DNA of 64,000 bases, taken from an uncultured Pelagibacteraceae bacterium (lineage in GTDB: Bacteria; Pseudomonadota; Alphaproteobacteria; Pelagibacterales; Pelagibacteraceae). The position numbers and the translations under genes are program-made. The notes below the pieces were generated by a model. The model made no database searches. It was not told the DNA's origin and worked only from the letters and a program-made list of their open reading frames with translations. This document shows positions 27,290 through 38,525 of the stretch, in pieces (the stretch's first letter is position 1; each line of letters starts with the position of its first letter). Where the stretch lies: positions 186,001 to 250,000 of the forward strand of contig CACKAJ010000001.1 in assembly GCA_902598125.1 (NCBI GenBank). Direction: 5' to 3'.

Positions 27290-28578
27290 CTGTTAAATGG
27301 ATCTTCTACTAAAATAGTATCTTCTCTTTCCGGGCTAGTTGATATGCTCGAAATTTTTGCACCAACAAAGTCCTCCAATGCATGAATATACTTTTTTGCA
27401 TTGTCGGGTAAATCTTTAAAATTTCTTATTCCTTTAGTTTCAGTTTTCCAACCTGGGAATGATTTATATATTGGTCTGATATTAAACTGATCTTCTGAAG
27501 CCGCGGGTAAATAATTTATTTTTTTACCATTTAACTCATACTCTACACACATCTTAATTTCTTCCATTTCATCCAGAACATCCAATTTAGTTAAAGCAAT
27601 ACCTTTAATGCCAGAGATTTTTATTGTTTGGCGAACCAAAACGCCATCAAACCATCCGCAGCGTCTTTTTCTTGCTGTGACAGTTCCAAATTCTTTTCCT
27701 CTCCTTCCCAGACTTTCGCCTATTTCATCATTTAACTCTGTTGGAAAAGGGCCACTTCCTACTCTTGTTGTGTAAGCTTTTGTAATACCTAAAATATAAT
27801 TTATTTTATTAGGTCCAGAGCCTGATCCCGTCGCTGCCATTGCTGGAACTGTATTTGATGAAGTTACATAAGGATAAGTACCATGATCTACATCTAATAG
27901 TATTCCTTGTGCACCTTCAAATAAGATTTTTTTTCTATCTTTACTATATTGGTCAAGCTTTAACCAGACAGGTTGAGCAAATTTTAAAATTTCAGGAGCA
28001 ATTTCAAGCAATTTTTTTTTTAAATCATCTTTTCTAAATATTTTTTTGTTAAGACCTTTTCTAATTGCATTATGGTGTAAAAGAACATTTTCTAATCTAT
28101 TATCCAGGTTGCTTTCGGATCTTAGATCCATTATTCGTATAGAACGCCTACCAACTTTATCTTCATAACAAGGTCCAATTCCTCTTCTGGTAGTTCCAAT
28201 TTTTTCATTTCCTGCAGCATCTTCCCGAATTTCATCCATTTCTTGATGAAATGGTAAAATTAATGAGGCTGACTCGGAAATCATGAAATTTTGTGGGTTT
28301 ACGTCTATCCCTTGTTTTTTTATTTCTTTGATTTCTTCTAAAAGTGACCAAGGGTCAATAACTACTCCATTACCAAGAATAGAAATTTTACCCTTCCTAA
28401 CAATTCCAGAGGGTAATAATCTAAGTTTAAAGATCTTCTTATCTATAACTAAAGTGTGACCGGCGTTATGTCCACCTTGAAAACGAACTACGATATCTGC
28501 TTCACTTGAGAGCCAATCTACTATCTTCCCTTTTCCTTCGTCTCCCCACTGTGACCCTACTACTACAACATTTTTCAT
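27286..28578 (-). CDS. purA: Adenylosuccinate synthetase
   Basis: GTP-dependent conversion of IMP and aspartate to adenylosuccinate in AMP synthesis. It is 430 aa with [16 protein letters not shown] at 8-23, the catalytic [25 protein letters not shown] and GPFPTEL. The last gene of the leftward cpoB-to-purA run; its start overlaps the thiD stop by one base. Confidence 0.97.
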   Translation of the reverse strand: MKNVVVVGSQWGDEGKGKIVDWLSSEADIVVRFQGGHNAGHTLVIDKKIFKLRLLPSGIVRKGKISILGNGVVIDPWSLLEEIKEIKKQGIDVNPQNFMISESASLILPFHQEMDEIREDAAGNEKIGTTRRGIGPCYEDKVGRRSIRIMDLRSESNLDNRLENVLLHHNAIRKGLNKKIFRKDDLKKKLLEIAPEILKFAQPVWLKLDQYSKDRKKILFEGAQGILLDVDHGTYPYVTSSNTVPAMAATGSGSGPNKINYILGITKAYTTRVGSGPFPTELNDEIGESLGRRGKEFGTVTARKRRCGWFDGVLVRQTIKISGIKGIALTKLDVLDEMEEIKMCVEYELNGKKINYLPAASEDQFNIRPIYKSFPGWKTETKGIRNFKDLPDNAKKYIHALEDFVGAKISSISTSPEREDTILVEDPFNS

Positions 28579-29390
28579 TATTTAAATTTTTTATTCAAAG
28601 TAATTGAGTTTAGATGATTTATTGGCCCGTTTCCTCTTCCTAAATTTAAGTTAGATTTAATTGCTTGATTAACATATTTAATTCCAAGCTCACAAGACTT
28701 AATCAAGTCTTTTCCACACGATAAATGTGTTGTTATTGCAGAGGATAATGTACAACCTGTACCGTGAGTATTTTTTGAATTATATTTTCTATTTTTAAAA
28801 ACCCAAATTATCTTTTTATTAATCAAAATATCTTGCATTTTTTTAGATTTTAAATGGCCTCCTTTAATCAATACATTTTTTGCCCCAAGATCGATCAACA
28901 TCTTTCCAGCTTTGATCATATCGTCAGGAGTTTCTATTTTTGTTTTGGTAAGTATTTCTGCTTCAGGAATATTTGGTGTTATCAATAATGCTTTTTGCAT
29001 TAGTTTTGTTCTTAAATAAAAAATTGCAGTATCGTTAATTAATTTTGCACCCCCTTTCGCTACCATTACAGGATCTAATACAATCTTATTAACTCTTATC
29101 TTTTTAAGAGATTTTATCACTGCTGATATAACACTTTTTGAATGAAGCATTCCTATTTTTACTGCGTCAGGCCTTATGTCTTTAGCTGAAAATTCTATTT
29201 GATTTCTTATCTCTTTGGGTTTTATTGCCACAATAGATTTTACACCCTTTGTATTTTGAGCTGTCACTGCAGTAATAGCGGTCATAGCATAACATCCTAG
29301 AGCAGTAACAGTTTTTAAGTCTGCTTGAATACCAGCTCCACCAGATGAGTCTGAACCTGCAATAATGAGCACTTTTGATTGAGGAAACAT
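28578..29390 (-). CDS. thiD: Hydroxymethylpyrimidine/phosphomethylpyrimidine kinase
   Basis: Phosphorylates HMP and HMP-phosphate for thiamin synthesis. It is a 270-aa ribokinase-fold protein with [17 protein letters not shown] near the N-terminus, the [11 protein letters not shown] motif, and the C-terminal anion hole [10 protein letters not shown]. Together with thiE it is a salvage-type thiamin gene set; thiC, which makes HMP-P, is not in this window. Confidence 0.94.
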   Translation of the reverse strand: MFPQSKVLIIAGSDSSGGAGIQADLKTVTALGCYAMTAITAVTAQNTKGVKSIVAIKPKEIRNQIEFSAKDIRPDAVKIGMLHSKSVISAVIKSLKKIRVNKIVLDPVMVAKGGAKLINDTAIFYLRTKLMQKALLITPNIPEAEILTKTKIETPDDMIKAGKMLIDLGAKNVLIKGGHLKSKKMQDILINKKIIWVFKNRKYNSKNTHGTGCTLSSAITTHLSCGKDLIKSCELGIKYVNQAIKSNLNLGRGNGPINHLNSITLNKKFK

Positions 29391-29393
29391 TCT

Positions 29394-30725
29394 TTAATGA
29401 ATTGTTTTTTTTACTAAATTAATACACTTATTCATTAAAGCAAAGTTAAATGACTCACACATTATTCTAACTTTAGGTTCTGTGCCTGAAGCTCTTACAA
29501 GAAGCCTGCCATTATTTTTTATCAATTTATTTGCAAGTTTGATTGCTTTTTTACATTTTGGTGAAAAAATTATCTTTTTATTTTTAACTTTAATATTTAA
29601 GAGTTTTTGAGGTACTGATCTATATACTTGAAATATTTTGCTAGCTTTTTTGCCTTTTCTAAGAGCAAATAAAGTCTCTAACGCGACTAAAAGGCCGTCA
29701 CCAGTAGTAGCAAATTTACCGAGTATTATATGGCCAGATTGTTCTCCTCCAAGATTAAACTTATTTTTTTTCATCATTTCTTTAACATACCGATCTCCCA
29801 CTTTCGACCGTAAGAAATTAATATTTTCACTTTTGAAAAACCTTTCTAAACCATAGTTTGACATTTGAGTTCCAACAACACCTCCTTTAAGGATTTTTTT
29901 CTTTTTCCATCTTTTAGCGATCATCGCAATAATTTGATCTCCATCAATAATTTGAGATTTTTCATCACACATTATAACTCTGTCGGCATCTCCATCTAAA
30001 GCAATACCTAAATTTGCTCTGAATTTTTTAACATATTTTTTTAAAATTTGTGGATATGTTGATCCACATTTAAGATTTATATTCGTACCATTTGGATTTA
30101 CACCAATTGGGAAAACTTTAGCCCCTAAATCATTTAATATTTTTGGAGCAGATTTGTAACCTGCTCCATTGGCGCAATCAACAACTATTCTCATTTTATT
30201 TAATTTAAAATTTTTTGGAAAATTACTTTTTAAAATTTCGATATATTTTTCGTTACCATCTTCAAGTCTTTTCACCCTTCCAAGTGAATTTGAATTAGAT
30301 AAGTGATTTATAGTTTTTGTATCAATCAAATTTTCAATTTTTTTTTCAATTTGATCAGATAATTTCATGCCATCAGGGCCAAATAATTTCAATCCATTAT
30401 CATGAAAAGGGTTATGTGATGCCGTTATCATAATACCTAGATTTGCTTTCATTTTTTTTGTCAGCATTGCTAATCCATTAGTTGGTAAAGGACCCAATGT
30501 AAAAATATGCATTCCAGCTGAGGCTAAACCAGATACTAAAGCTGGTTCAAGAGTATAGCCAGACAATCTTGTATCTTTTGCAATAATAGCAACTTGTTTC
30601 TTCTTTTTTAGATTTTTAAAATATGTACCAGCTGCAAGACCAAATTTAAAAAATTTTTCACCGTTAATATTTCCTATATTAACTGTTCCACGTATACCGT
30701 CTGTGCCAAAATATTTTTTTTTCAT
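29394..30725 (-). CDS. glmM: Phosphoglucosamine mutase
   Basis: Converts glucosamine-6-phosphate to glucosamine-1-phosphate for peptidoglycan and LPS precursors. It is 443 aa. The phosphoserine Ser103 is in TASHNPFHDNG, metal-binding DGDADR is present, GGEQSGHII is the sugar-binding loop and VRASGTEPKVRIM the C-terminal phosphate site. It overlaps folP by 4 bp, in the usual order ftsH-folP-glmM. Confidence 0.96.
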   Translation of the reverse strand: MKKKYFGTDGIRGTVNIGNINGEKFFKFGLAAGTYFKNLKKKKQVAIIAKDTRLSGYTLEPALVSGLASAGMHIFTLGPLPTNGLAMLTKKMKANLGIMITASHNPFHDNGLKLFGPDGMKLSDQIEKKIENLIDTKTINHLSNSNSLGRVKRLEDGNEKYIEILKSNFPKNFKLNKMRIVVDCANGAGYKSAPKILNDLGAKVFPIGVNPNGTNINLKCGSTYPQILKKYVKKFRANLGIALDGDADRVIMCDEKSQIIDGDQIIAMIAKRWKKKKILKGGVVGTQMSNYGLERFFKSENINFLRSKVGDRYVKEMMKKNKFNLGGEQSGHIILGKFATTGDGLLVALETLFALRKGKKASKIFQVYRSVPQKLLNIKVKNKKIIFSPKCKKAIKLANKLIKNNGRLLVRASGTEPKVRIMCESFNFALMNKCINLVKKTIH

Positions 30726-31780
30726 TCGTTCAAAAGAGTCTCAAAAACTAAAAGACTTTGTTTAACCTCTTCAACATTGTGAACTCTGAAAATTTTAATT
30801 CCTTGAGAAAAAGAAAACATTATAGAAGATATTGTCCCTCCAATCCTTTCTTTCGTATCATAATTTCCAGAAATTTGGTTAATAAATTTTTTTCTAGACG
30901 TACCAATTAATATAGGAAAACCCAATGAATGAAATATAGAAATCTTATTTAATAGCATCAAATTATGTTTCAAGTTTTTTCCAAATCCAATACCAGGGTC
31001 CAAGATTATCTTTTTATTATATTTATATTTTTTAAACTTATTTATCTCTTTCTCAAAAAAATCATAAATATCTAATAACACATGATCATACTTAGGATTT
31101 TTTTGCATGGTTTGAGGTGTTCCTTGCATGTGGTGAATAACCTTCCATAAGTTTTTATTTTTTACAGAATTTATTGACTCATTATCAAATTTAAAACACG
31201 AGACATCGTTTATTATATCTATTTTTTTTTTTATAGAATAATCCATAACTGAGGATTTTCTTGTGTCTATCGATAGTAAAATTTTTGGAAATTTTTTTTT
31301 AAAATTCTCTATAATTTTTTTTACTCTAAGTAATTCGATTTTAGAACTTACAATTTTTGAGCCAGGTCTTGTTGATTCTCCTCCAATATCAATTATATCA
31401 ACTCCAGAACTTTTCATTTTTTTTATTCTTTTAGAAGCTTTTTTTAAAGTATTAAATTTTCCACCATCGGAAAAACTATCTGGTGTCATATTTAATATTC
31501 CCATAATCATATGGGATTTTTTTTTTAAAAATTCTCTTTTTAATGAAATTTTTTTTAAGTCTAAAAATATTTTTTTTCTTATTAATCTTGGTAAATTTTT
31601 CAAATCTTTAAGATTAATAATTTTTGTTTTTATGCTTTTTTTATTCCTTATAAATAATTCAATTTGGTTAAATGATATAGAGTGATCTCCACATAGTGGC
31701 AATGACAATTTTTGCTTAACAAATTTTCTTGAATTAGAACCATAGAAAAAATTACACGCTCTAGTGTAATATTTTCCCAT
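30722..31780 (-). CDS. folP: Dihydropteroate synthase with N-terminal extension
   Basis: Joins p-aminobenzoate to the pterin diphosphate in folate synthesis. It is 352 aa; the catalytic barrel starts at about residue 90 (MIMGILNMTPDSFSDGG), followed by VDIIDIGGESTRPGS, LSIDTRKSSV, INDVSC and LDPGIGFGK. The first 90 residues (starting MGKYYTRACNFFYG) are an extension beyond the common ~270-aa form. I recall such extensions in other alphaproteobacteria, but their role is unknown. Sits 4 bp after ftsH. Confidence 0.93.
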   Translation of the reverse strand: MGKYYTRACNFFYGSNSRKFVKQKLSLPLCGDHSISFNQIELFIRNKKSIKTKIINLKDLKNLPRLIRKKIFLDLKKISLKREFLKKKSHMIMGILNMTPDSFSDGGKFNTLKKASKRIKKMKSSGVDIIDIGGESTRPGSKIVSSKIELLRVKKIIENFKKKFPKILLSIDTRKSSVMDYSIKKKIDIINDVSCFKFDNESINSVKNKNLWKVIHHMQGTPQTMQKNPKYDHVLLDIYDFFEKEINKFKKYKYNKKIILDPGIGFGKNLKHNLMLLNKISIFHSLGFPILIGTSRKKFINQISGNYDTKERIGGTISSIMFSFSQGIKIFRVHNVEEVKQSLLVFETLLNE

Positions 31781-31784
31781 AATT

Positions 31785-33680
31785 TTATATTACTGGTTTT
31801 GGTTTTAATCCTAGTGAACCTAAGGCAGAAGATGTTTTACTATCATCCTCGTCTTCTGGTTTAAAAGATCTTGTTGGTTTAATATTTTTTAGAATTAAAT
31901 CTCTTATTTCATCACCTGATAAAGTTTCGTAAATTAGAAGTGCTTTAGCTAATTTATGTAAATCATCAATCTTTTCGGTTAGAACTTTTTTAGCTCTCTC
32001 GTAACCGGTATCTACTATTTTTTTAACTTCTATATCAATTTTCTTAGCAGTTTCCTCTGACATGTTTTGCTGTTTAGTTACTGATCTGCCTAAAAAAACC
32101 TCTTCCTCATTTTCACCATAAGCTAAAGGACCTAGCTCTTTACTCATTCCGTATTTAGTAACCATATTTTTTGCCATTTTGGTCGCCATATCAATATCTG
32201 ATGATGCTCCCGATGTAACTTTATCATGACCAAAAATAATTTCCTCCGCTATTCTTCCTCCCATAGCTACCGCTATATCAGAATACATTTTTTCTCTTGT
32301 AACGGAAAGTTGATCTCTTTCTGGTAATCTCATAACCATCCCTAATGCCCTACCTCTAGGAATAATTGTTGCTTTGTGTATTGGATCAGAAGCTTTTTCA
32401 TTTAAAGCTACTATTGCATGACCACCTTCATGGTATGCTGTCAATTTTTTTTCATCTTCTGACATTACCATAGATCTTCTCTCAGCACCCATCATTACTT
32501 TATCTTTGGCTTCCTCTACATCTGACATTGTTACCACTCTTTTATTTTTTCTGGCAGCTAGTAAAGCAGATTCATTTATTAGATTTGCCAAATCTGCTCC
32601 GGAAAATCCAGGTGTTCCTCTTGCTATTGTTCTTAATTTAACATCCGGTCCAGTACTTATTTTTTTTATATGTACCTTTAAGATTGCTTCTCTTCCAATT
32701 ATATCTGGGTTTCCTACAACTACTTGTCTATCAAACCTACCTGGTCTTAATAAAGCTGGATCTAAAACATCAGGTCTATTAGTAGCAGCAATTAATATTA
32801 TACCTTCATTAGTATCAAAACCATCCATCTCCACAAGTAATTGGTTTAATGTTTGCTCTCTTTCATCGTTACCACCTCCTAGACCAGCCCCTCTACTTCT
32901 TCCTACAGCGTCTATTTCATCAATGAAAATAATACACGGTGAATGTTTTTTTCCTTGCTCGAACATATCTCTCACCCTAGATGCACCAACACCCACAAAC
33001 ATCTCTACAAAGTCTGAGCCTGAAATAGAAAAGAAAGGTACGTTCGCTTCTCCAGCAATAGCTTTAGCCAATAAAGTTTTACCTGTTCCGGGTGGGCCTA
33101 TTAATAATGCTCCCTTAGGAATTTTTCCGCCTAAACGACTAAATTTTTTAGGGTCTTTTAAAAATTCTACAATCTCTTCTACTTCCTCTTTTGCTTCTTC
33201 TACGCCAGCAACATCATTAAATGTTACTTTTCCTTGAGCTTCGTTTAAAAGTTTAGCCTTGGATCTTCCAAAACCCATAGCACCACCTTTCCCACCCTGC
33301 ATTTGACGCATAAAGAATATCCATACCCCTATAAGTAAAAGCATTGGAAACCATGATAGCAAAATACCTAGAAGTGATGGCATTTTATCCTCTTGCGGTG
33401 AAGCTACAATGCTCACCCCTTTAGATGAAAGTTTATCTACAAGCTCAGGATAATTTGGAGAATAAGTCTTAAAAGTATTACCGTCAGCTAAGACTCCAGA
33501 TATGTTGTTGCCTTGTATTTGAACTTCTACAACTCTACCAGCATCAACCTCATTTAAAAAATTTGAGAATGGCAAAGTACTTTTCTCGGAATTAATTTTA
33601 TTCGGATCTTGAAACATGTTAAATAATCCCACTGAAAGCAAGACTATTATTACCCACATTATTAAATTTTTGACGTTCAT
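31785..33680 (-). CDS. ftsH: ATP-dependent zinc metalloprotease FtsH
   Basis: Membrane-anchored AAA+ protease that degrades unstable membrane and regulatory proteins. It is 631 aa. The first span is at about residues 5-22 and the second near 105-125 ([19 protein letters not shown]). Walker A GPPGTGKT is at 195-202, the SRH region RPGRFDRQ follows, and zinc site HEGGH begins at His417. The C-terminus is charged. It belongs to the run starting at cpoB; a 95-bp spacer before it may hold its own promoter. Confidence 0.97.
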   Translation of the reverse strand: MNVKNLIMWVIIVLLSVGLFNMFQDPNKINSEKSTLPFSNFLNEVDAGRVVEVQIQGNNISGVLADGNTFKTYSPNYPELVDKLSSKGVSIVASPQEDKMPSLLGILLSWFPMLLLIGVWIFFMRQMQGGKGGAMGFGRSKAKLLNEAQGKVTFNDVAGVEEAKEEVEEIVEFLKDPKKFSRLGGKIPKGALLIGPPGTGKTLLAKAIAGEANVPFFSISGSDFVEMFVGVGASRVRDMFEQGKKHSPCIIFIDEIDAVGRSRGAGLGGGNDEREQTLNQLLVEMDGFDTNEGIILIAATNRPDVLDPALLRPGRFDRQVVVGNPDIIGREAILKVHIKKISTGPDVKLRTIARGTPGFSGADLANLINESALLAARKNKRVVTMSDVEEAKDKVMMGAERRSMVMSEDEKKLTAYHEGGHAIVALNEKASDPIHKATIIPRGRALGMVMRLPERDQLSVTREKMYSDIAVAMGGRIAEEIIFGHDKVTSGASSDIDMATKMAKNMVTKYGMSKELGPLAYGENEEEVFLGRSVTKQQNMSEETAKKIDIEVKKIVDTGYERAKKVLTEKIDDLHKLAKALLIYETLSGDEIRDLILKNIKPTRSFKPEDEDDSKTSSALGSLGLKPKPVI

Positions 33681-33775
33681 ATTCTTTAAATAATCATTAA
33701 TTAGTATTTGACAAGTATAATGTAGCTATTAATAAGTTGTAAATAAGACAAAAAGGGTCTAATTTTACTAAAAGT

Positions 33776-34795
33776 TTACAATTTTTCGACTTTTAGACAT
33801 AAATTTTGACCATTTTTAAAAAAAATACATCCTCCTAAGGTCGTTTTTTTAAAATCTTTTTTGTCTATATTTTTAATTAAATTATCTACCTTTTTAGATC
33901 TTATATCATAATAGTTTTTTTTTAATTTTCTTATAGATTCATTCAAAAGAGCTATTTTAGTATCGTTGTGTAGTTCTTTATATTTTTTAAAATCTATTAA
34001 AATACTCTTAGATACCTTTTTAATTAATGATTTAAAAATCTTATTAAAATGAACATCTAAAATTGCTTTACTTGAAGAAAGATGTTGAATAGATCTATAA
34101 ATCTGTTCGTACTTAATTCCGCTCTTTTCTAAAGGTTTTTTTAAATTTCTTACTTTTGTTCTTAAGAATTTAATATTTTTATTTGAAGGATCTTTTAAAT
34201 ATATACCAAAGACGTTTTTTGAAATTTTAATTAAAAATTTTTTTTTAACGCCAAGTAGTGGCCTATACAAATTAACTTGATTATTAATCTTGGTAAGGTG
34301 TTTCATTGCAGAGAGACCTTTTAGTCCGCTACCTCTGGATAATCTTATAAAGAAAGTTTCTACCTGATCCTCTAAATTGTGGGCTGTTAAAATAGTTCTA
34401 CATTTAATTTTTTTAGAATAGTTAGCAAGTAAATCGTATCTTATATTCCTGGCCTCTGCTTGAATATTTTTTGTTATTTTTTTTTTGTTCAATATTACTC
34501 TTAAATTTATTTTCTTTTTTTTTAATAATTTCTTTACTTGCTTTGCTTCTAAATCTGAATTTTTCCTAATATTATGATCTACTAAAACATAGTAAAACTT
34601 TGATTTTTTGTGGAATGTGTACGCTTTAGTAAGTGCTACTAAACCTAGACTATCAGGTCCTCCTGAGACAGCAACTATATAATTTTTTTTATTAAGTTTA
34701 TCTAGTTTTTTTTTAAAATCTAAAAATATTTTTGATAAGTTTCTGTTATCATCAAAACCGTTTTTAAGATTTACACTTGAATTTTTTTTGCTCAT
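33776..34795 (-). CDS. tilS: tRNA(Ile)-lysidine synthase
   Basis: Modifies C34 of the CAT-anticodon tRNA-Ile to lysidine so that it reads ATA. It is 339 aa, a short TilS. The PP-loop SGGPDSLGL is at 44-52, then TAHNLEDQVETFFIRLSRGSGLKGLSAM and RPLLGVKK. The C-terminal RNA-binding domain is reduced. The N-terminus overlaps cpoB by 32 bp; no better start is visible downstream of the PP-loop. Confidence 0.92.
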   Translation of the reverse strand: MSKKNSSVNLKNGFDDNRNLSKIFLDFKKKLDKLNKKNYIVAVSGGPDSLGLVALTKAYTFHKKSKFYYVLVDHNIRKNSDLEAKQVKKLLKKKKINLRVILNKKKITKNIQAEARNIRYDLLANYSKKIKCRTILTAHNLEDQVETFFIRLSRGSGLKGLSAMKHLTKINNQVNLYRPLLGVKKKFLIKISKNVFGIYLKDPSNKNIKFLRTKVRNLKKPLEKSGIKYEQIYRSIQHLSSSKAILDVHFNKIFKSLIKKVSKSILIDFKKYKELHNDTKIALLNESIRKLKKNYYDIRSKKVDNLIKNIDKKDFKKTTLGGCIFFKNGQNLCLKVEKL

Positions 34796-35723
34796 ACTGA
34801 GCTTTTTGTAACACAGACTTACTTGCTTTTGGATACTCTTTTTTTATACCAGAGATCATTTTGCAACCTTGGTCTTTTTCACCAAGTTGAACCATAGTGA
34901 TACCTAGTTTTAAAAGATTATCAGGAGCTTTTTTACTTTTAGGATAATTTTGATATCCATCAAGATAAGCAGTAGCTGCATCAGAATACAATTGTCTTAT
35001 TCTAAAAGTTTCTCCATACCAGTATTGAGCGCTACCAGCTAAATTATGATCTTTATTCTTGTCTATAAATTCTTTTAAGGCAAATTCAGCTGTTTCATAA
35101 TCACCTATTTTCATAAAACTTACTGCAAACTCATATTGTTCCTCAGCAGATTTTTCAGGTAATAAAGACTCTCTCTTTTCAGGCTGTTCAGCGATTACAG
35201 TTTTTGCACTTTCAACAGAGTTGATTGATTGTTCTTTCGGCAAGTTTGTTGTTTGATAACCTGGGGCAGCGCCAAAATCTTGTGGCTTACTGGAGCCAGG
35301 TAAGACAGCTTGTCTCTCTTTAAGAGGACTTATTTCCCCATTTTCTAAATCTGAAAATCTTAATTGAGTATCCGATTGAATTTTTGTTACACGAGTAGAT
35401 AATTTATCTAACTTAAAATTAACTTCTTCGAATTTATTTGTGAGTTCTCTAAATTGATTTTCAATATCATTGAGCTTAAGCAAATGTTTTGTCATTATAT
35501 CTTCATTCAAATTGTTTGAACTATTATTTGAACTGATAGATGTGATTACATCTGATTTTTTATAAACAGCTTTCTCTAAAGTTTTGAGGTCTTTTGTAAT
35601 TACTTGAATTTGATCAGAAATTGATTTTAAATATATCTCTTCCTCTTCCGCCAAAAGGGGATTAATTAAAGATAAAAAAATTATTGTAAATAAAAATTTT
35701 CTAATTTTAAATTTAGCTAACAT
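34764..35723 (-). CDS. cpoB: Tol-Pal system periplasmic protein CpoB/YbgF
   Basis: Periplasmic protein that links Tol-Pal with peptidoglycan synthesis at division. It is 319 aa with a signal peptide (about 1-25, LFTIIFLSLINPLLAEEEE), a coiled coil near 70-120 (LLKLNDIENQFRELTNKFEEVNFKLDKLSTRV), a linker, and C-terminal TPR repeats (YEFAVSFMKIGDYETAEFALKEFI and following). It is separated from pal by a strong terminator, so it may have its own promoter or rely on read-through. Confidence 0.92.
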   Translation of the reverse strand: MLAKFKIRKFLFTIIFLSLINPLLAEEEEIYLKSISDQIQVITKDLKTLEKAVYKKSDVITSISSNNSSNNLNEDIMTKHLLKLNDIENQFRELTNKFEEVNFKLDKLSTRVTKIQSDTQLRFSDLENGEISPLKERQAVLPGSSKPQDFGAAPGYQTTNLPKEQSINSVESAKTVIAEQPEKRESLLPEKSAEEQYEFAVSFMKIGDYETAEFALKEFIDKNKDHNLAGSAQYWYGETFRIRQLYSDAATAYLDGYQNYPKSKKAPDNLLKLGITMVQLGEKDQGCKMISGIKKEYPKASKSVLQKAQYEQKKFKCKS

Positions 35724-35753
35724 GATTCTTTTTTAATGAGATAAAATGGCAAA

Positions 35754-35795
35754 AAAAAGACCCCTTAATATTTTAAAGTATCAAGGGGTCTTTTT
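35754..35795 (-). terminator. Intrinsic terminator after pal
   Basis: A 13-bp perfect stem, AAAAAGACCCCTT (35754-35766) with its complement at 35783-35795, encloses a 16-base loop. Read leftward it is followed by eight T residues. It lies between the pal stop and the cpoB start. It is the only clear hairpin-plus-T-run terminator I see in the window. Confidence 0.9.
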
Positions 35796-35811
35796 AAATA
35801 AGTTAAATTTA

Positions 35812-36288
35812 TTAATTTACTTTAACTGTTACAGATCTTCTATTTTGAGACCAAGCTAATGGTGTAGAAGCTGGGTTAACAGGTTTTTCTTTACCATAAC
35901 TAATTACAGAAATTCTTTTTCCAGAAATTCCATAAGTCATCAAATAATCTCTAGCGGCATTAGCTCTTCTTTCACCTAATGCTAAGTTATATTCTCTAGT
36001 TCCTCTTTCGTCAGCATGACCTTCAATAGTTACACTAAGATTTTTATTTTTTCTTAAATAAGTCGCTTGTTTTCTTAATGTAGCTCTTGATGCTGTTGTT
36101 AAAGATGATTTGTTCGTTGCAAAAAATATTCTATCTGGAACACCTGATGCTAAGTATTTTACTGTCTCTTTTCCAGTGTATACGTCGCCATCTATATTTC
36201 CTGATTTTTGTGCTGTAGAACATGCACTTAAAATTAAAGTGGCAAATATTACTAGTAATATATTCTTTAAATTCTTATTAAATATCAT
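35812..36288 (-). CDS. pal: Peptidoglycan-associated lipoprotein Pal
   Basis: Outer-membrane lipoprotein that binds peptidoglycan and TolB. It is 158 aa with a lipoprotein signal and lipobox LSAC at 20-23 (lipidated Cys23), and a C-terminal OmpA-like domain: IEGHADERGTREYNLALGERRA near residues 100-120, ending RRSVTVKVN. Last gene of tolQ-R-A-B-pal. Confidence 0.96.
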   Translation of the reverse strand: MIFNKNLKNILLVIFATLILSACSTAQKSGNIDGDVYTGKETVKYLASGVPDRIFFATNKSSLTTASRATLRKQATYLRKNKNLSVTIEGHADERGTREYNLALGERRANAARDYLMTYGISGKRISVISYGKEKPVNPASTPLAWSQNRRSVTVKVN

Positions 36289-36368
36289 TTTTTTCCCCTG
36301 GGTTTATTACAGTGCTTTATTTCAAATTATTTAATGTTATTCAAGTGTATTTTACAAGCATTTTTAGA

Positions 36369-37706
36369 TTATTTTGATAAAAGAGAGGACCAAGATGGGT
36401 CTGAAGCATCAGTTGCTGTTTGCAGCCTTCTTTCATTATAGCCAGTTATATCAATGGACCATAATTTTGCAGAAAAACCCTCTCCTTTTGAACCAGATTT
36501 AGTCTCTCTATAAAAAACTAAAACTCTTCCATTAGGAGACCACGAAGGGGCTTCTTGGTAATAATTTTCGGTCAATAATCTTTCGCCACTTCCATCAATT
36601 CTCATTACTCCAATATAAAATCTTCCTTTACGCATTTTTGTAAAAGCAATTAAATCGCCTCTCGGTGACCAAACAGGAGTTCCGTAAATTCCGTTTCCGA
36701 AAGTAATTCTTTTCACTCCACTTCCATCACTTCTCATAACATATATCTGCTGCAAACCACTTCTATCTGAATTAAATGCAATAAATTTACCATCAGGTGA
36801 AAATGAAGGAGAGGTATCGATAGAAGAGTGATCAGTAATTCTTTCAACAACTCGAGAGTCTAAGTCCATAGTATAAATATCTGAATTGCCATCCTTAGCA
36901 AAACTCATAACAATTTTTTTTCCATCAGGGGAAAATCTTGGTGCAAAGGTCATTCCAGGAAAGTTTCCAACCACCTCTTGGGTTCCAGTCTCAATATCTA
37001 GTAAATAAACTCTAGGCATATTTCTAAAATATGACATATAAGTAACCATTTGATTAGTTGGATTGAATCTTGGAGTTAAAACTAATTCATTTCCTAATGT
37101 TAAATATTTTGTGTTGGCACCATCTTGATCCATTATAGCAAGTTTTTTTACTCTTTGATTTTTTGGACCGCTTTCAGCCACATAAATTATTCTTGTATCA
37201 AAATAACCTTCTTCACCAGTTAATCTTTCATAAATCTTATCTGATATGATGTGAGCAACTCTTCTCCAGTTTGAAGGTGTTGTAGTAAAAGCTAAAGCAG
37301 TCATCTCTTTTGCTGCTGCTAGATCCCATAGTCTAAACTCAACTTTTAACTTTCCATCTTTTACAAGAAGTTTACCTGTCACTAAGGCTTGCGCTTTAAT
37401 TAGCCTCCAGTCTTCAAATCTTGGTTTTAAATGGGCAATATCAGGTTTTTGAACAAAAGCATCTTTTTTTAGTGGATTAAACAATCCTGTGGCTCTAAAA
37501 TTAACTTCAATTATTTTAGAAATATCCTCACCTAATTTTTTGATTTTTATGCCTTCATAATTTTCAGATTTAATATCAACATGCAAAGGGGATACTGCTA
37601 TAGGTAGTGGATCTAAATTTCCTCTAGTAATATCAATTTCTATTAAAGCGAAAGATTTATTTATTAAAAATAATTTAAAAAACAATATTATCAAAATTTT
37701 TTTCAT
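36369..37706 (-). CDS. tolB: Tol-Pal system beta-propeller protein TolB
   Basis: Periplasmic protein connecting TolA with Pal. It is 445 aa with a signal peptide (1-20), an N-terminal alpha/beta domain (residues ~25-160, including [20 protein letters not shown]), and a six-bladed propeller with repeats of the type [44 protein letters not shown] and [14 protein letters not shown]. It follows tolA by one base. Confidence 0.96.
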   Translation of the reverse strand: MKKILIILFFKLFLINKSFALIEIDITRGNLDPLPIAVSPLHVDIKSENYEGIKIKKLGEDISKIIEVNFRATGLFNPLKKDAFVQKPDIAHLKPRFEDWRLIKAQALVTGKLLVKDGKLKVEFRLWDLAAAKEMTALAFTTTPSNWRRVAHIISDKIYERLTGEEGYFDTRIIYVAESGPKNQRVKKLAIMDQDGANTKYLTLGNELVLTPRFNPTNQMVTYMSYFRNMPRVYLLDIETGTQEVVGNFPGMTFAPRFSPDGKKIVMSFAKDGNSDIYTMDLDSRVVERITDHSSIDTSPSFSPDGKFIAFNSDRSGLQQIYVMRSDGSGVKRITFGNGIYGTPVWSPRGDLIAFTKMRKGRFYIGVMRIDGSGERLLTENYYQEAPSWSPNGRVLVFYRETKSGSKGEGFSAKLWSIDITGYNERRLQTATDASDPSWSSLLSK

Positions 37707-37707
37707 T

Positions 37708-38517
37708 TTAGCCTTTTAACATTTCTGTTGGGTTAAAGTTTAATTGTAAATCCTTCCATTTGTCATAACCTGTTGGTGGAACTTTTAACGGTTGGCATAA
37801 TCTTACAGCCCTTAAGGCGCTTTCGGCTAAAACTTTATAAAATTTTTGTCCAGGTCTATTCATTCGTTGGTGATCTAAAATTTCCGATTTCATTATTGTA
37901 CCATCTTTTTTTAATTTAAGTTTTATTCTAACAAGCAAATCTTCATCATAAGGTAGCCCTAAAGGAACGCTCCAACAACCGAATATTTGGGCTCTTAATG
38001 CGTCTTCTTGTGATAGAGTCAAACCTGTAGCAAAAGAATTTTTTTTGCTACTTTGAGTTACTTTATCAGTTTTTTTTTGAGCAACAGCCTCAATTTCTTT
38101 TGCCTTATCAATAAGGGCGGCAATTTCGTTTGTATCAACTATTTCTTTTTTTTCAAATTCTGAAGCCTGTCTTATTTGAGGTTTTATTTCTTCGGGATTT
38201 TGTTTTTTCTTAATAATTTGTTTTTCCTCTTTTTTCTCATTAGGAAGGGGAATTCGGTCAGGTTTCTCTTTAGCTTTAGCTGCTGGAGGAGCCTGTTCAG
38301 AAACCAATCTCTTTTCTTCTTTTTTTTTCGTCTCTTCAATAATTTTTCTTACTTTTGGAGCAAAAGGAATATTTGTCTTATCAGAAATTTGAATTAATTC
38401 TACTGATACTATTGGTGGAAGATCTATTGGTTCTCTAAGCATAAATGGCAAACTAAGGACAGTAAGTAAAACTAATATTGAATGAAATGTAATCGAGTAA
38501 ATTAGACTTCTTATCAT
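37708..38517 (-). CDS. tolA: Energy-transducing protein TolA
   Basis: Inner-membrane-anchored protein that spans the periplasm. It is 269 aa with one N-terminal span (about 4-26), a long Lys/Glu-rich helical region (about 60-170) and a C-terminal globular domain with [27 protein letters not shown]. It is identified by this architecture and by its place between tolR and tolB. Confidence 0.9.
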   Translation of the reverse strand: MIRSLIYSITFHSILVLLTVLSLPFMLREPIDLPPIVSVELIQISDKTNIPFAPKVRKIIEETKKKEEKRLVSEQAPPAAKAKEKPDRIPLPNEKKEEKQIIKKKQNPEEIKPQIRQASEFEKKEIVDTNEIAALIDKAKEIEAVAQKKTDKVTQSSKKNSFATGLTLSQEDALRAQIFGCWSVPLGLPYDEDLLVRIKLKLKKDGTIMKSEILDHQRMNRPGQKFYKVLAESALRAVRLCQPLKVPPTGYDKWKDLQLNFNPTEMLKG

Positions 38518-38525
38518 AATTCATC

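Noticed and set aside
32506-33237. 243-codon open frame on the plus strand
   Set aside because: It is fully antisense to the AAA domain of ftsH. The Ser/Pro/Ile-rich translation is typical of the reverse frame of a conserved gene.
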